From assembly GCA_016718205.1 (NCBI GenBank), contig JADKEB010000031.1:310001-374000 (forward strand): DNA of 64,000 nucleotides, written 5' to 3'. A program made the position numbers and the translations under genes. Positions 9,834-20,545 of the stretch are shown here, piece by piece (position 1 is the stretch's first letter; every line of letters starts with the position of its first letter). The notes beneath the pieces were generated by a model. It was not told the origin of the DNA. It searched no databases and was given only the letters and a program-made list of their open reading frames with translations. The stretch comes from Saprospiraceae bacterium. Lineage in GTDB: Bacteria; Bacteroidota; Bacteroidia; Chitinophagales; Saprospiraceae.

Positions 9834-9946
9834 CCCTGCTGGCGCAAGTTTCAGTCAAGTTTGCAACTTGTGCCTTTACTACTATCCACTAAACACATAT
9901 CCTTTCCTTCTACACTGACTGGTGTTTCCATGCGCCCAGCATGGGA
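9834..9946. repeat. Palindromic repeat family B (copy 1) with inverted half-copy
   Basis: TGCTGGCGCAAGTTT at 9837-9851 and GCAACTTGTGCC at 9863-9874 match the element at 55498-55528. An 11-base partial duplication (CAGTCAAGTTT) lies between the halves. At 9928-9944 CCATGC-GCCCA-GCATGG forms a hairpin and contains an inverted piece of the same element (TGCGCCCAGCATGG). The rest of this 298-base gap shows no gene. Confidence 0.6.
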
Positions 9947-10110
9947 TAGAACGGGCAAAAGTGACTGAAAATATAGCTAACAAAGTATGAATTGTTACCA
10001 ATTTTTACTTTTATTGCCTTTAAGACAGCAATCTTTTACTTTAATGATTGCAATTTCGAATATTTTAAAATTTAAACATATTTTTACACTTTTGTATAAA
10101 GGATAAATCT

Positions 10111-12123
10111 ATGGCAAATAATAACTTATATTATTTTTTGATTATAATGTTTTGTGGTGGTATTTTTTCCTGTATACCAGATACAGGGGACAAGTCATCG
10201 CAATTTGAAATATCACTTTCCGATGGTGAAATACAAAAGATAATCGATCTTGGAGACAAACGTGATATAAAGTCTCTTTATTCGTACTTGCGGCATTCAA
10301 ATCCATCATACAGATATCAGGCCTTACAGATGTTCGGTTCTATTAAGAATGCTGAGGCCAATGATTCTATATATCCACTGTTATCAGATCCAAATGTACA
10401 GATTCGTGCGGCTGCCGCATATGCCATAGGTCAAAACGGGGATGCCAAAAGTGCCATCAGGCTTATCACGGCTTTCAGAGGGAAAGACACGGTAGGTGTT
10501 AATAATATTTTTAACGCAAATATACTGGAGGCGGTAGGTAAAGTGGGAAATCTTGATGACCTTAAAGCCTTAGCTACTGTGAAAACTTACCGACCTTCAG
10601 ACAGTTTACTTTTGTTGGGCCAAGCCCGCGCAATATTCCGGATGGCGACAAGAAATATTACATGTGATGAAGGCACTTCAAGAATGGTCGACATATTGCA
10701 ATCTGAATTGATCGCAGATGAGGTCAGAGTATATGCTGCACATTATCTTGCCAGATCAAAAGATATCAACCTTGATATGTCAAAAATCAGACTCACTGAC
10801 ATTTTTAATAAAGAAAGAAATCCGGACGTCAGAGGACCACTGGCAATAGCATTAGGGAAAAGTAAAGATACCCTATTTGTTCCGATACTGAAAACAGCAT
10901 TTATTGCTGAGACAGATTACAGAGTAAAGGCCAATATACTCAGAGCCATGAGTAATTTCCCATACCGGCAGATAAAAGATGCCATCATCCCAAATCTTAA
11001 AAATGAAAATCTACATATTGCTTCCACTGCTGCCAATGTCATTGTGACCAACGGAGATATCATGGACGTACCTCTTTATGCTCAATATGATACCGTTACC
11101 GTGCCTTGGCAAGTCAGATCAAAGATGAATGCTGCTGTCTTGGCGCATTCTGCATTGTTTTTTACTAAAAGCAAGATGACTTTTTCAGAAAGGATAAAAC
11201 AAAATATAAAAAATGCTTCATCCGACTACGAAAAAGTGTCTTATATTGATGCATTGAGCAAAGATCCTTTTAATTACTTTCAGCTTATCCTGCTTTACCA
11301 GAATGAGATCAACAATCATCCGAAAATGGCGGCTGTCGAAGGTATGGGTAATATCTTAAAGAATCCTCTCTTTTTTAAGGCCTTTGGCAATGGTTATGGT
11401 AAAATAAAGTCTGAGATACTCAATGTATTAGGGTTAGCAATCACAAGTGGTGATCAAGGGCAAATAACGGTGGCATCAGGCATTCTCAAGGATCCAGCTT
11501 TGCAATGGCGAGAGTGGGTTAAAGATGTTACTTTCATGAAAGATGCCCTGGCTAAATTAAAACTTCCTGCAGATATTGAGTCATACAATGAATTGAGCTC
11601 TTGTATTGCATACATGGAAGGAACAGACTTTAAATCACAAAAACCAACCTACAATCATCCTGTTGATTGGTCTGTAATTCAAACAATCGGTGATTCCAGC
11701 ATCGCTGCTGTAAAAACCACTAAAGGAGTCATCAGAATAAAACTCTACAAAAATATAGCACCTGGATCTGTGGCAAATTTTGTAAATCTTATCAATCAGA
11801 AATTTTTTAATAATAAAAGTTTTCACAGGGTAGTCCCTAATTTTGTAATTCAAACAGGTTGCCCCAGAGGAGATGGCTATGGTTCTCCTGACTATTCTAT
11901 CAGAACTGAAGTGCCACAAATTCCTTACAGTGGTGAAGGCTATGTAGGTATGGCTTCCGCTGGACAAGACACAGAAAGCAGTCAGTGGTTTATTACTCAT
12001 TCAGCTACACCCCATCTCGAGGGTAACTATACCATTTTCGGAAAAGTAGTAGAAGGGATGGATGTAGTACATAATATACAGATGGGAGATAAGATCAATG
12101 AAGTTATCTTTGTAAATAAATAG
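10111..12123 (+). CDS. HEAT-repeat lipoprotein with C-terminal cyclophilin-type peptidyl-prolyl isomerase
   Basis: This 670-residue lipoprotein has a lipobox ending FSC (Cys about 21). Residues about 45-500 are alpha-helical HEAT-like repeats (YQALQMFGSIKNAEANDSIYPLLSD; IRAAAAYAIGQNGD). Residues about 525-670 are a cyclophilin domain with TTKGVIRIKLY, SFHRVVPNFVIQTG (containing the catalytic Arg region), GMASAGQDTESSQWFIT and TIFGKVVEGMDVV. It probably assists folding of proline-containing envelope proteins in the periplasm or at the outer membrane, with the HEAT part holding clients or partners. The pairing of HEAT repeats with a PPIase in one lipoprotein is seen in other Bacteroidota. A metallophosphoesterase follows 41 bases downstream and may be co-transcribed. 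Confidence 0.92.
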   Translation: MANNNLYYFLIIMFCGGIFSCIPDTGDKSSQFEISLSDGEIQKIIDLGDKRDIKSLYSYLRHSNPSYRYQALQMFGSIKNAEANDSIYPLLSDPNVQIRAAAAYAIGQNGDAKSAIRLITAFRGKDTVGVNNIFNANILEAVGKVGNLDDLKALATVKTYRPSDSLLLLGQARAIFRMATRNITCDEGTSRMVDILQSELIADEVRVYAAHYLARSKDINLDMSKIRLTDIFNKERNPDVRGPLAIALGKSKDTLFVPILKTAFIAETDYRVKANILRAMSNFPYRQIKDAIIPNLKNENLHIASTAANVIVTNGDIMDVPLYAQYDTVTVPWQVRSKMNAAVLAHSALFFTKSKMTFSERIKQNIKNASSDYEKVSYIDALSKDPFNYFQLILLYQNEINNHPKMAAVEGMGNILKNPLFFKAFGNGYGKIKSEILNVLGLAITSGDQGQITVASGILKDPALQWREWVKDVTFMKDALAKLKLPADIESYNELSSCIAYMEGTDFKSQKPTYNHPVDWSVIQTIGDSSIAAVKTTKGVIRIKLYKNIAPGSVANFVNLINQKFFNNKSFHRVVPNFVIQTGCPRGDGYGSPDYSIRTEVPQIPYSGEGYVGMASAGQDTESSQWFITHSATPHLEGNYTIFGKVVEGMDVVHNIQMGDKINEVIFVNK

Positions 12124-12164
12124 CAGGATATCTAACACTTAACTCACTCATTAGATTCTTTAAA

Positions 12165-12911
12165 ATGAAAATTGGTTTTATCACTGACTTACATATTGAT
12201 AATGAAGGTATTTTGCCCTTCGATGTAGATGTAAGATTAAGAATTCAAAGAGTTATATCCTACTTAAAAAATAAAAACTACGACCTTATCATCTTCGGTG
12301 GAGATCTGTGTAATATTGAAGGAAATATCGAAATCTACGAGTGGTTAAAGAAGCAGATGGATGAAGTGGATGTTTCTTACCATATCATAGCAGGCAATCA
12401 TGATGATACTACATTAATGGCTGATGTGTTTGGGATACAACATCTTGTGACTGAAAATGAGCTATATTATCATTTGTCTTTCGTGAATACCGGAGATATT
12501 TACTTTTTGGATACGTCAAAAGGGAGTATGTCAGATCAGCAATACTTATGGCTTGAAGACAAAATCATAAACCATATCCATGATGATATAGTGATTTGTA
12601 TGCATCATCCTCCTGTTTTGGCCGGTTCAAAACATATGGAACCAAAATATTTTTTTACACAATCGGAAAGGTTTAAATCACTTTGTGACAGAAATCCATT
12701 AAAACGATTCATTATTTTTTCAGGACACTACCATATGGCCAGAACAGTATTTAATGACAATATCACTTTATTTATCAGCCCTGCTACCAGCGTTCAGATC
12801 GACCCGAACAGCGAAGAGTTTTTAATAAGAGATACTATCAATTTCGGATACCGGGAGATATTTTACAATAATCATACTGTCAATATGACCAATGTTGTCT
12901 ATTTGCAGTGA
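12165..12911 (+). CDS. Calcineurin-like metallophosphoesterase
   Basis: This is a 248-residue cytoplasmic phosphohydrolase with the five metal-binding blocks of the family: TDLHID (residues 7-12), GGDLCN near 45, AGNHDD near 77, MHHPPV near 147 and SGHYHMA near 187. The order and the GNHD and GHxH motifs resemble CpdA-type 3',5'-cyclic-nucleotide phosphodiesterases, but the substrate cannot be told from sequence alone. It follows the cyclophilin lipoprotein closely. Confidence 0.9.
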   Translation: MKIGFITDLHIDNEGILPFDVDVRLRIQRVISYLKNKNYDLIIFGGDLCNIEGNIEIYEWLKKQMDEVDVSYHIIAGNHDDTTLMADVFGIQHLVTENELYYHLSFVNTGDIYFLDTSKGSMSDQQYLWLEDKIINHIHDDIVICMHHPPVLAGSKHMEPKYFFTQSERFKSLCDRNPLKRFIIFSGHYHMARTVFNDNITLFISPATSVQIDPNSEEFLIRDTINFGYREIFYNNHTVNMTNVVYLQ

Positions 12912-13052
12912 GAGTACATCGTGACAAGGTCAGAATTCAAAACAGAAAAATATGGTGGGGCTATTCGTCTGATGAGCAAGAGATGCGTTAACAAACATAT
13001 TGATTTTGAGTAAGGAAGAAGCTAAGCTCGTATTTAAGGATATCTGCCGTCT

Positions 13053-13843
13053 TTATAATCTGATGGAGGCGTATACCGGCAGATGGTCAGAAATGTATCT
13101 TCCATTTTTGCGTTTGGCGTCTAAATGCATGTATTTTAAGATATCCACTTTAGATGAAAAAATATAATCAATGCGACGAGTGTTATTTTCATAGCCAAAA
13201 CCATTGAAAGTACCTTGATGCCCCTTGATTTTCTTTGGAAGCTTATGATGAGCACCTACTAATAACTGAATAGGTTTTTCTTTGGGGGTGGCGTTAAGAT
13301 CCCCATCAGGATGTAAGGTTGGTTTTCATGATTTAGCTCAGATACTTTTTTTAAAATCAATTCGGTAGACATCAGTCTGGCTGATTGGCCTTTATGGTCA
13401 AAATGCGTATTGAAAATCCAAATTGATTTTTTGCTTTTCTTGTGTGAGATTAGTGCATAAGTGCAGATCCGGGGTAATGCTGCATCCCATCCTATTGAAA
13501 CTTTATTCGGAGTATCGGATAGCCAGTAGGTACCGGATTGAGTTACACGAAATACTGTGGTATCAATAAAAATGGCGCTAAATTCGCCTTTTTGGTATCC
13601 ATCATCCCGACCACAACCAACATAAGTATAATTTACAAGTGCACTGTCTAGATATTGCACCTGATGAAATAATCCTTCTTGTATACCAAGAATGTATGGA
13701 TTCTTTGTATTGATTAATTCTACCATTTCTTGTTTTCTTAAATGCCAGTTATCCAACGAATCTCTTTTTTCGTCGTATCGGATATTCCACGTCATTACAT
13801 GGAATTTTTGTGATATCAATTCAGTATGAAAAATCACACACAA
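13053..13843 (-). pseudogene. Endonuclease/exonuclease/phosphatase family protein, frameshifted in this sequence
   Basis: The first 190 or so residues (VMTWNIRYDEKRDSLDNW, ILGIQEGL, NTHFDHKGQSARL) belong to the EEP Mg-dependent phosphoesterase fold. At the run of four G (minus strand, 13301-13304) the frame is lost and a spurious stop follows at 13259. Adding one G restores MGDLNATPKEKP and continues through RRIDYIF and SDHLPV to a stop at 13053-13055, a normal family ending. The 5' end is also uncertain. The frame stays open upstream through a hydrophobic signal-like stretch without an ATG, while ATG-AAA in another frame lies near 13900, suggesting a second indel. The break is probably a sequencing error rather than a decayed gene. 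It is likely a secreted phosphodiesterase or nuclease of unknown substrate. Confidence 0.8.
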
Positions 13844-14074
13844 AGCAATAAACCAGATGAATGTAAAATTATTCTTTTCATATTTGGTTTGATTTTATTA
13901 ACTTATTTAAAAGCAATGTGAAAACATGACTTCTTATGAGGAAATAGCATCAGGTGTAAAAGTAGAAAAAAATATTAATAGGTACATTAAATCAAACACA
14001 ATTATGAAAACTGTGCACAATAAAGTTATACGCACTTTTAAGGATTATTATTCGCATAGGTTGCAAAGTTTCAA

Positions 14075-14082
14075 TATCTTTG
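14075..14082 (+). promoter_or_regulatory. -7 element of the desaturase promoter
   Basis: TATCTTTG is a perfect match to the Bacteroidota -7 consensus TAnnTTTG. It lies inside the longest open frame but 27 bases before the ATG at 14109, which supports the later ATG as the real start of the desaturase. The -33 region (TTCG at 14051) is weak. Confidence 0.55.
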
Positions 14083-14108
14083 CATTTCATAAAATAAATG
14101 AGATTTTG

Positions 14109-15137
14109 ATGACGACTGAGAATATTAAGATAGACAAATCCCTCCTGAAATCCTTCAACAAACATACACAAACCAGCAAAACAAAAGCAATCGTTCAGAT
14201 TATCAACTCTTTTGGACCATTTCTTGCCATTTGGGTGTTGATGTACCTATCACTGGATTACAGTTATTGGATTACTTTAGGTCTTGGGGTGATCAATGCC
14301 TTTTTTCTTGTACGAATATTTATTATTCAGCATGATTGCGGGCATAGGACATTTTTATCAAATGGAAAAGCAAGGGCTGTGGTTGGATACATCTGTTCTT
14401 TATTCAGTACTATTCCTTATCATTACTGGTCAAAATCGCACCATCTTCACCACGCTCACAATGGTCAGCTGGAATTAAGGGATTTAGGAGATATAGACAC
14501 CCTCACTGTCAATGAGTTTAAAGTACTCAATAAATGGGGAAGATTTAAATATAGAATTTACAGATCATTTTTAGTAATGTTTATTTTAGGACCGATATAC
14601 TATGTGGTGATACACAACAGACTTCCTATGATAAAAATGGATGTCTTTAAAAATGAGAAATGGCGACTTTGGCTGAATAATTTCATTTTGGTTACCATTT
14701 TTCTAGTTTTAGGATATTTTTTAGGATTTGGAAAGTTCTTGCTTACGCATTTTACCATTGTTGTAATATTTTCAGTCATTGCGATTTGGTTTTTTTATGT
14801 GCAACACCAGCATGAAGAAGCATACAAACAATGGCGCGATAAGTGGGACTACCTTACAGCAGCTATCAGAGGATCTACCTATTATAAAGTACCAAGGATG
14901 TTCAACTGGTTGACTGGAAATATTGGTATTCACCATATCCACCATCTAAATCCCGCCATACCCAATTACAATCTTAAAAGTGCACTAGCAGAAAACCAGT
15001 GGATCAATCAGTATGTGACCATCATTACTTTTTGGCAAAGTCTTAAGCTCGCATCCAACAAGTTGTGGGATGAGTCTACCCAGCGGATGATTACTTTCGC
15101 AGAGTATTATCAGCGGGAGAAGGCGGGATTGGTCTGA
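14109..15137 (+). CDS. Membrane fatty acid desaturase
   Basis: This integral membrane di-iron enzyme introduces a double bond into acyl chains. With the start at 14109 (MTTENIKIDK) it is 342 residues. Three His boxes are present: HDCGH near 82, KSHHLHH near 117 and IHHIHH near 283. Hydrophobic segments flank them at about 35-70, 165-185 and 195-235, and the order matches the delta-12 type family. The open frame extends 61 codons upstream, but a perfect -7 promoter box sits there and the extension is Lys/Asn-rich and unlike family members, so I prefer the short form. It stands alone and lies divergent from the EEP gene. Confidence 0.9.
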   Translation: MTTENIKIDKSLLKSFNKHTQTSKTKAIVQIINSFGPFLAIWVLMYLSLDYSYWITLGLGVINAFFLVRIFIIQHDCGHRTFLSNGKARAVVGYICSLFSTIPYHYWSKSHHLHHAHNGQLELRDLGDIDTLTVNEFKVLNKWGRFKYRIYRSFLVMFILGPIYYVVIHNRLPMIKMDVFKNEKWRLWLNNFILVTIFLVLGYFLGFGKFLLTHFTIVVIFSVIAIWFFYVQHQHEEAYKQWRDKWDYLTAAIRGSTYYKVPRMFNWLTGNIGIHHIHHLNPAIPNYNLKSALAENQWINQYVTIITFWQSLKLASNKLWDESTQRMITFAEYYQREKAGLV

Positions 15138-15349
15138 AATACATAAAACTAAATTGTTGCCTGCAAAATTGGAAGCAATAATGTCTCTTGATGTTAAGAA
15201 TGATTATATGACTAAAGTTTCGGAGCAAAATTAGGCATAATTTTTGGTATTTTCTGGGTCTATCTCCAAGAGGAATGCAAGGCTATGTTTGATTTTTGTT
15301 ATTATTGAAATATCATTTGTTAGAGCCCTTACGAAAACTTCCCAATTGA

Positions 15350-15832
15350 CGCCTAAACCTGCTCAAAGCTGAAATACACAATAGAGGTATAGGAGGCGTA
15401 GCAGCCAATCAGGCAACTGCAAAAACCTTCTATGAAGAAGGGGTTTCAGAATCAGTCAAATATTGGTATAAAATCGCTAATGGCTCATCCATTTGGACTG
15501 TTGGTAAACCGGCAGCAGCTCCAACACCAGCTGAACTCGATGGCATGCTCAAAAATGCAGGTGTAGCTTACAGCTCTACTGCAGCAACAGGGCTGTCACA
15601 AATATATAAGCAGCTTTGGATAGCACTGTTTCATCAGCCAATTGAAGGATGGACCTTGGCAAGAAGAACAAATTATGCTACGCCAAATGTCGCACTTGCT
15701 ACAAGTAGCCCCGGATACAATATCTTCAGAATCATTTACCCTCAATCTGAAATAGATGGTAATGGTGCAAACTGGACAAGTGTCACCGGTGGAACTGATT
15801 CGCCAAACAAAAAGCTTTGGTTCATGCAATAA
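15350..15832 (+). pseudogene. 3' remnant of a SusD/RagB-like nutrient-binding lipoprotein gene
   Basis: About 160 residues are readable in one frame after an in-frame TGA at 15347. IYKQLWIALFHQPIEGWTLARRTNY and RIIYPQSEIDGNGANW are typical of the C-terminal third of SusD-like proteins, which bind glycans or oligomers at the cell surface with a SusC partner. The N-terminal two thirds, the lipobox and any SusC gene are missing, and the preceding 200 bases (15138-15349) contain no recognisable coding sequence. It is therefore a truncated relic, probably left by a deletion. The intact stop and the terminator behind it are consistent with the true 3' end of the ancestral gene. Confidence 0.75.
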
Positions 15833-15874
15833 ACTACCTTTTGTAATGCTTTAATGTTTTTTTATACTATTAAA

Positions 15875-15907
15875 GAGGTTGGCTTCAAAAAGTCAGCCTC
15901 TTTTTTT
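15875..15907 (+). terminator. Rho-independent terminator after the SusD remnant
   Basis: GAGGTTGGCT (15875-15884) pairs with AGTCAGCCTC (15891-15900) as a ten-base-pair stem with two G-U pairs. It is followed directly by seven T at 15901-15907. The rest of the gap to 16148 shows no gene. Confidence 0.8.
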
Positions 15908-16148
15908 GATATTTACGCTCATGATAATTTGGTTTGCCCAAAAAATGCCTAAACCAACTTAATGATTTTAGTAAAAAAATATCGAAGCTTGTTATTAAAG
16001 TTATAACATAATTTTTTTGATTCTGGTGAAGGAATGAGTACTAAAGTCTTTGTTTAAAGAAAATTTTCATTGTTGTAAAATATTGGTTATTAACAAAACA
16101 TTATTCCATGTCTGTTCCTGAACATGGTTTACTTGCAAAATATTTGAT

Positions 16149-16156
16149 TATCTTTG
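16149..16156 (+). promoter_or_regulatory. -7 element of the helicase/typA promoter
   Basis: TATCTTTG is a perfect TAnnTTTG match 23 bases before the TTG start of the helicase frame. The -33 position (about 16126) reads GGTT, so only the -7 box is convincing. Confidence 0.5.
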
Positions 16157-16178
16157 CGGCTTCAAATAAAATTTACCC

Positions 16179-17872
16179 TTGCAAACATTTAAGGAATTAG
16201 GACTGAGTGACGATATCCTGAAGTCACTCGAAGAAATCGGTTTTGTCACACCTACAGAAATTCAAAGTAAATCAATCCCGGGTCTTCTTGAAAATAAGCC
16301 TGACTTTATTGGATTGGCTCAGACGGGAACTGGTAAAACAGCAGCTTTCGGTTTACCATTGATTCATTTTTAGATACCACAATATCACATGTTTTCTCGC
16401 TGATACTGGCACCCACCAGAGAATTGGCCCAACAGATAGCACGTGAACTGGAAAATTTTGGTAAATATAAAAAAGGATTGAGAGTACAGGTGGTCTATGG
16501 AGGCACTCCGATTACGACACAAATCCGTGAAATCAAAAAAGCCGCGCCTCATATTTTGGTTGCTACACCAGGAAGGCTTCAGGATCTGATAGACAGAAAA
16601 GCCATCAAACTGGACCAAATTGAGTTTCTTGTGCTTGATGAAGCAGACGAAATGCTCAACATGGGATTTCAGGAAGATATAGATAAAATCCTGGAGTATA
16701 CACCTGAAGAAAAGGTTTTATGGTTGTTTTCAGCGACCATGCCACCTGAAATCAGAAGAATTGTGGGCACTTATATGGAGAAGCCGTTTGAAGTCAAAAT
16801 TCAATCCGAAAGTAAGACCAATGAGAATATAGATCATAAATATATCTATGTCAGTAAACATGACAAAGAAGCAGCCCTTAAAAGGGTATTGGATTATTTA
16901 ACGGACTTTTACGGTGTGGTGTTTTGCAAAACCAAGATGGATACTCAGGAACTTGCTGATTATCTTGAAAAAGAAGGGTACAGGGCAGAACCATTACATG
17001 GAGATATGTCACAGTCTCAAAGAGATGCCGTGATGGCAAAATTCAGAAATAAGACTACTTCCATTCTTGTTGCAACTGATGTAGCAGCTCGTGGTATTGA
17101 TGTAGAATCTCTTACCCACGTGGTGCACTATTCGCTGCCTGAAAACCCTGAGTACTACACTCACAGATCGGGCAGAACTGCTCGTGCAGGTAAAAAAGGC
17201 ACATCTCTTGCCATTGTGACCCCGCAAGATATAGGTCGCATTCGCTTTTTTGAAAGAACTATCGGCATTGATATCAAACATATCAAAGTACCTCTGCAAT
17301 CGCAAATGTACAGTAAGAAGTTGGAGAAATGGACAGAAAAAGTACTTCATACAGATACTATTGAACTGAACGAAGACCTTATTTCAAAAGCATTGGAAAC
17401 CTTTGAGTCTTTGTCCAAAGAGGACTTGGTCCAAAAAGTTCTGGCTATTGAGTTCAATAAACTTTATAAAAAAGTCGAAAAAGATGACTTGAATATCATA
17501 TCAAATGAAAGAAGAGATGATCGTCAGGGTAGAAAAATCGACACTGGCAGCAAACATCAAAGGGATGATAGGGGAGACAGGGGCTCAAGAGAAAGGAGTT
17601 ATCATTCCAATCCGCACATGGATACTTTTTTTGTCAATATAGGTAAGATAGACAATATACACCCCGGAGTGCTAATCGATATACTTGCTGGTCATGCAGG
17701 ACTAACAAAAAAACAAATCGGAAATATTGACATTCAAAAAAGACATTGTCTGGTTGAAATAGATAAAAAATTTACAAAATATCTCGATAGTGGCAAAATC
17801 CTTAAATACAGAGGACGTCGAATCACCATAAAAAAGAAGATATCAGGCAGTAAGCCCATACCAATTACATAA
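16179..17872 (+). pseudogene. DEAD-box RNA helicase with DbpA-like C-terminal domain, frameshifted in this sequence
   Basis: This is an ATP-dependent RNA helicase, probably for ribosome assembly or cold-adapted RNA remodelling. Codons from 16179 give the Q-motif region (FVTPTEIQSKSIP) and Walker A AQTGTGKT. The frame then stops at 16373 in a run of five T (16367-16371). One added T joins it exactly to the rest: APTRELAQQIA, VLDEADEMLNMGF, SAT, ATDVAARGIDVE and HRSGRTARAGKKG. An Arg/Asp-rich linker leads to a DbpA-like RNA-binding domain (FFVNIGKIDNIHPGVLIDIL). The restored length is about 564 residues. The start appears to be TTG at 16179, since no in-frame ATG precedes it. typA follows after 15 bases. 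The break looks like a homopolymer error because everything else is intact. Confidence 0.88.
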
Positions 17873-17887
17873 CTATTAATTATCAAT

Positions 17888-19665
17888 ATGCACCCAATAC
17901 GAAATATTGCCATCATAGCGCACGTGGATCACGGCAAAACTACCTTGGTGGACAAAATCATCCATGAATGCCATGCTATGGATGAGAGAAAAGATACAGG
18001 AGAGCTGATTTTGGACAATAACGATCTCGAGAGAGAAAGAGGTATCACGATTCTTTCCAAGAATGTTTCTGTCCAATATAACGGTGTAAAAATCAATATC
18101 ATCGATACTCCCGGTCACTCTGACTTCGGCGGAGAGGTGGAAAGAGTATTAAATCTGGCAGATGGCGTTTTATTGCTTGTGGATGCATTCGAAGGACCCA
18201 TGCCTCAGACAAGATTTGTACTGAATAAAGCCATTGAATTGGGCTTGAAGCCTATCGTTGTAATCAATAAAGTGGACAAGGAAAACTGCCGTCCCGAAGA
18301 AGTACAAAGTGACGTATTCGACCTGATGTACAATCTTGGTGCTACAGAAGAACAATTGGATTTTATCACGCTGTTTGGGTCAAGTCGTGATGGCTGGATG
18401 AGTTTTGATCATACTATCAGAACAAAAGATATTCAACCACTGCTTCAAGCCGTCATCGATGTCATTCCCGAGGCACCATACAAGGAAGGTCCCGTTCAAA
18501 TGGGTATTACTTCTTTAGACTTCAATGCTTTTCAGGGTCGTATTGCTATCGGTAGAGTGTACAGAGGAGATCTGGAAGAAAATAAGGACTATTACATCTG
18601 TAAAAAAGGAGGTGTAATGAAAAAAGTCAGGGTCAAAGAGCTTTTTGTATTTGAAGGTTTGGTTAAAGCCAAAGTTTCAAGCGTAAGGAGTGGTGACCTC
18701 TGTGCTGTAGTAGGTATTGATGATTTTGATATAGGTGACTCCATCGTTGATATGAATGAACCGGAGGCATTACCAAGGATAGAAGTAGATGAACCAACGA
18801 TGAGTATGTTGTTTACTATCAACAATTCGCCGTTTTTCGGTAAAGAAGGAAAATATGTCACTTCCCGTCACCTAAGAGAAAGGTTATATAAAGAATTGAG
18901 GAAAAAAATCTCGCATTGCGCGTGGAAGACGGTGAGTCTGAAGATAGATTCAATGTTTTTGGTCGGGGTGTTTTACATTTAAGTGTATTGATCGAGACGA
19001 TGCGACGTGAAGGATATGAGTTTCAGGTGGGCAAGCCACAAGTCATCATCAAAGAGATAGATGGAGTTAAGTGCGAACCAATTGAGATTTTAGTGGTAGA
19101 TGTGCCGGAAGTGTCCTCAGGTAAAGTGATAGAACAAATCACCCAACGCAAAGGATTGCTTAAAGTGATGGAGCCAAAAGGCGATGTACAGCATTTGGAA
19201 TTTGAGATTCCTGCCAGAGGCATTATTGGATTAAGAAATAACATACTTACCTCTACTCAGGGGGAAGCTGTGATGACACATCGCTTCTACCAGTTTGAAC
19301 CTTTCAAAGGTGATCTTCCTGCAAGATTGAAGGGTTCAATGGTATCTATGGAACAAGGACAGGCGCTGCCTTTTGCAATAGATCGACTACAGGACAGAGG
19401 CAAATTTTTTATTGATCCGGGAGAGCAAATATATGTTGGAATGGTTTTAGGTGAACATTCCAGAGATAATGATCTGGAGATCAATGTGATAAAAGGTAAA
19501 AAATTGACCAATATGCGTGCTTCAGGTTCTGATGAAAATATGAAGATCGCTCCGAAGATCCAGTTTTCTCTGGAAGAAGCCATGGAGTATATCAGAGAAG
19601 ATGAATATCTGGAAGTTACACCGCAAAGTCTTAGGATGCGTAAAATCAGTTTTAGGCCACAGTAG
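17888..19665 (+). pseudogene. typA: Ribosome-associated translational GTPase TypA/BipA, frameshifted in this sequence
   Basis: TypA (BipA) is an EF-G-like GTPase that binds ribosomes and supports 50S assembly and stress growth. The G domain has IAHVDHGKTT, ERGITILSKN, DTPGHSDFGGEVER and NKVD. Domain V-like and C-terminal parts (FNVFGRGVLHLS, ARGIIGLRNN, VTPQSLRMRK) follow in another frame. The frame changes at a run of seven A at 18902-18908. The expected sequence KELRKNLALRVE needs five A, so two extra bases (or one missing) explain the break. The restored length, about 592 residues, is normal. Loss of this conserved gene would be surprising, so a consensus error is more likely than a true pseudogene. 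Confidence 0.92.
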
Positions 19666-19932
19666 ACTTTTTGTTTTATAAGGAAAAATAAACTGTATTA
19701 TTGGGCGAGAACAGAGCCGGGGGCAGCGTCAGAAGTCGATTATGTATTGACAAAAGATGGTACTATCTTAGCTGTTGAAGTTAAAGCAGGCGAAAAAGGA
19801 AGTCTAAAAAGTCTGCATTTTCTACTACAAAAATATCATCAGATAGAACAAGCAATTGTATTTTCAAAGAGTCAAAGTGGAAATATAGAAAAGATCAAGT
19901 TTGTCCCTTTGTATAAAGTTGGGGTGATATGA
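19666..19932 (+). pseudogene. C-terminal remnant of a DUF4143-type AAA ATPase
   Basis: In one frame from just after the typA stop, 88 residues read RKNKLYYWAR, then SEVDYVL and AVEVKAGEKGSLKSL. This is the typical C-terminal PD-(D/E)XK-like DUF4143 end of the large Bacteroidota ATPase family with an N-terminal AAA domain. The ATPase part is absent, and no start codon precedes the conserved block. It is a relic joined to the end of typA. The stop (TGA 19930-19932) lies eight bases from the convergent arsenate-reductase-like gene. Confidence 0.75.
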
Positions 19933-19939
19933 TACATCT

Positions 19940-20545
19940 TCAGACCCTTCCAAACACATACCACATCTCCGCCGCTATCTGCAAGCTGCGCTCTGCATAC
20001 TTGGCATCCATGAGATTGGTATTGTCAAATGCTTTGGGGTCTTCATATTTGACTGGAATCCTGGCTTCAGCTCCGAATACAATTGGACATGCTTCATCGG
20101 CAGAGTTGCATGTTACAACGGCAGCATAATTCCCCATAGGATTAAAAGCATGGCTGTATTCTTTTGAGAAACAGATTATGGCCTGTTCATTTGATGCATA
20201 TTTTACGGCATAGACAGGATTTGGTATGTCGGATAATCTGAATGTAATAAATCCCTGATTGGCTAGTGTCTCTACTACTTTGGAAAACATCGCAGTCGCT
20301 TCAGTCCCACCTGAGTAGCAAAATACATTTTTGATACCAAAATGGAATGTCATCGTTTGAGCCCAAATTTGTGATAAGTGGCTTCGTCGGGAGTTGTGTG
20401 TACAGATGAAATTGAGTCGAATGGTTTCGTCCTTAGCCCTTTTATCTCTAATGTATTTTACTAGATGTGCTAAGACTTCTTGACGTCCTGATGATATATT
20501 TTCAATAGAAAATGATTGTATAAATGATATTATTTTTGGATTCAT
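19940..20545 (-). CDS. Low-molecular-weight phosphatase-fold protein, probable arsenate reductase
   Basis: This is a 201-residue member of the LMW protein-tyrosine-phosphatase/arsenate reductase superfamily. The P-loop is CTHNSRR (CX5R) at about residues 49-55, followed by SHLSQIWA. The C-terminal acid is in YEDPKAFDN. It belongs to the longer type common in Bacteroidota ars clusters. Position as the last gene after arsR and acr3 on the same strand suggests it reduces arsenate to arsenite for export. Activity as a tyrosine phosphatase cannot be excluded from sequence. Confidence 0.8.
   Translation of the reverse strand: MNPKIISFIQSFSIENISSGRQEVLAHLVKYIRDKRAKDETIRLNFICTHNSRRSHLSQIWAQTMTFHFGIKNVFCYSGGTEATAMFSKVVETLANQGFITFRLSDIPNPVYAVKYASNEQAIICFSKEYSHAFNPMGNYAAVVTCNSADEACPIVFGAEARIPVKYEDPKAFDNTNLMDAKYAERSLQIAAEMWYVFGRV

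Noticed and set aside
13926..14108. 61-residue N-terminal extension of the desaturase
   Set aside because: It contains a perfect promoter -7 box and is unlike desaturase N-termini.
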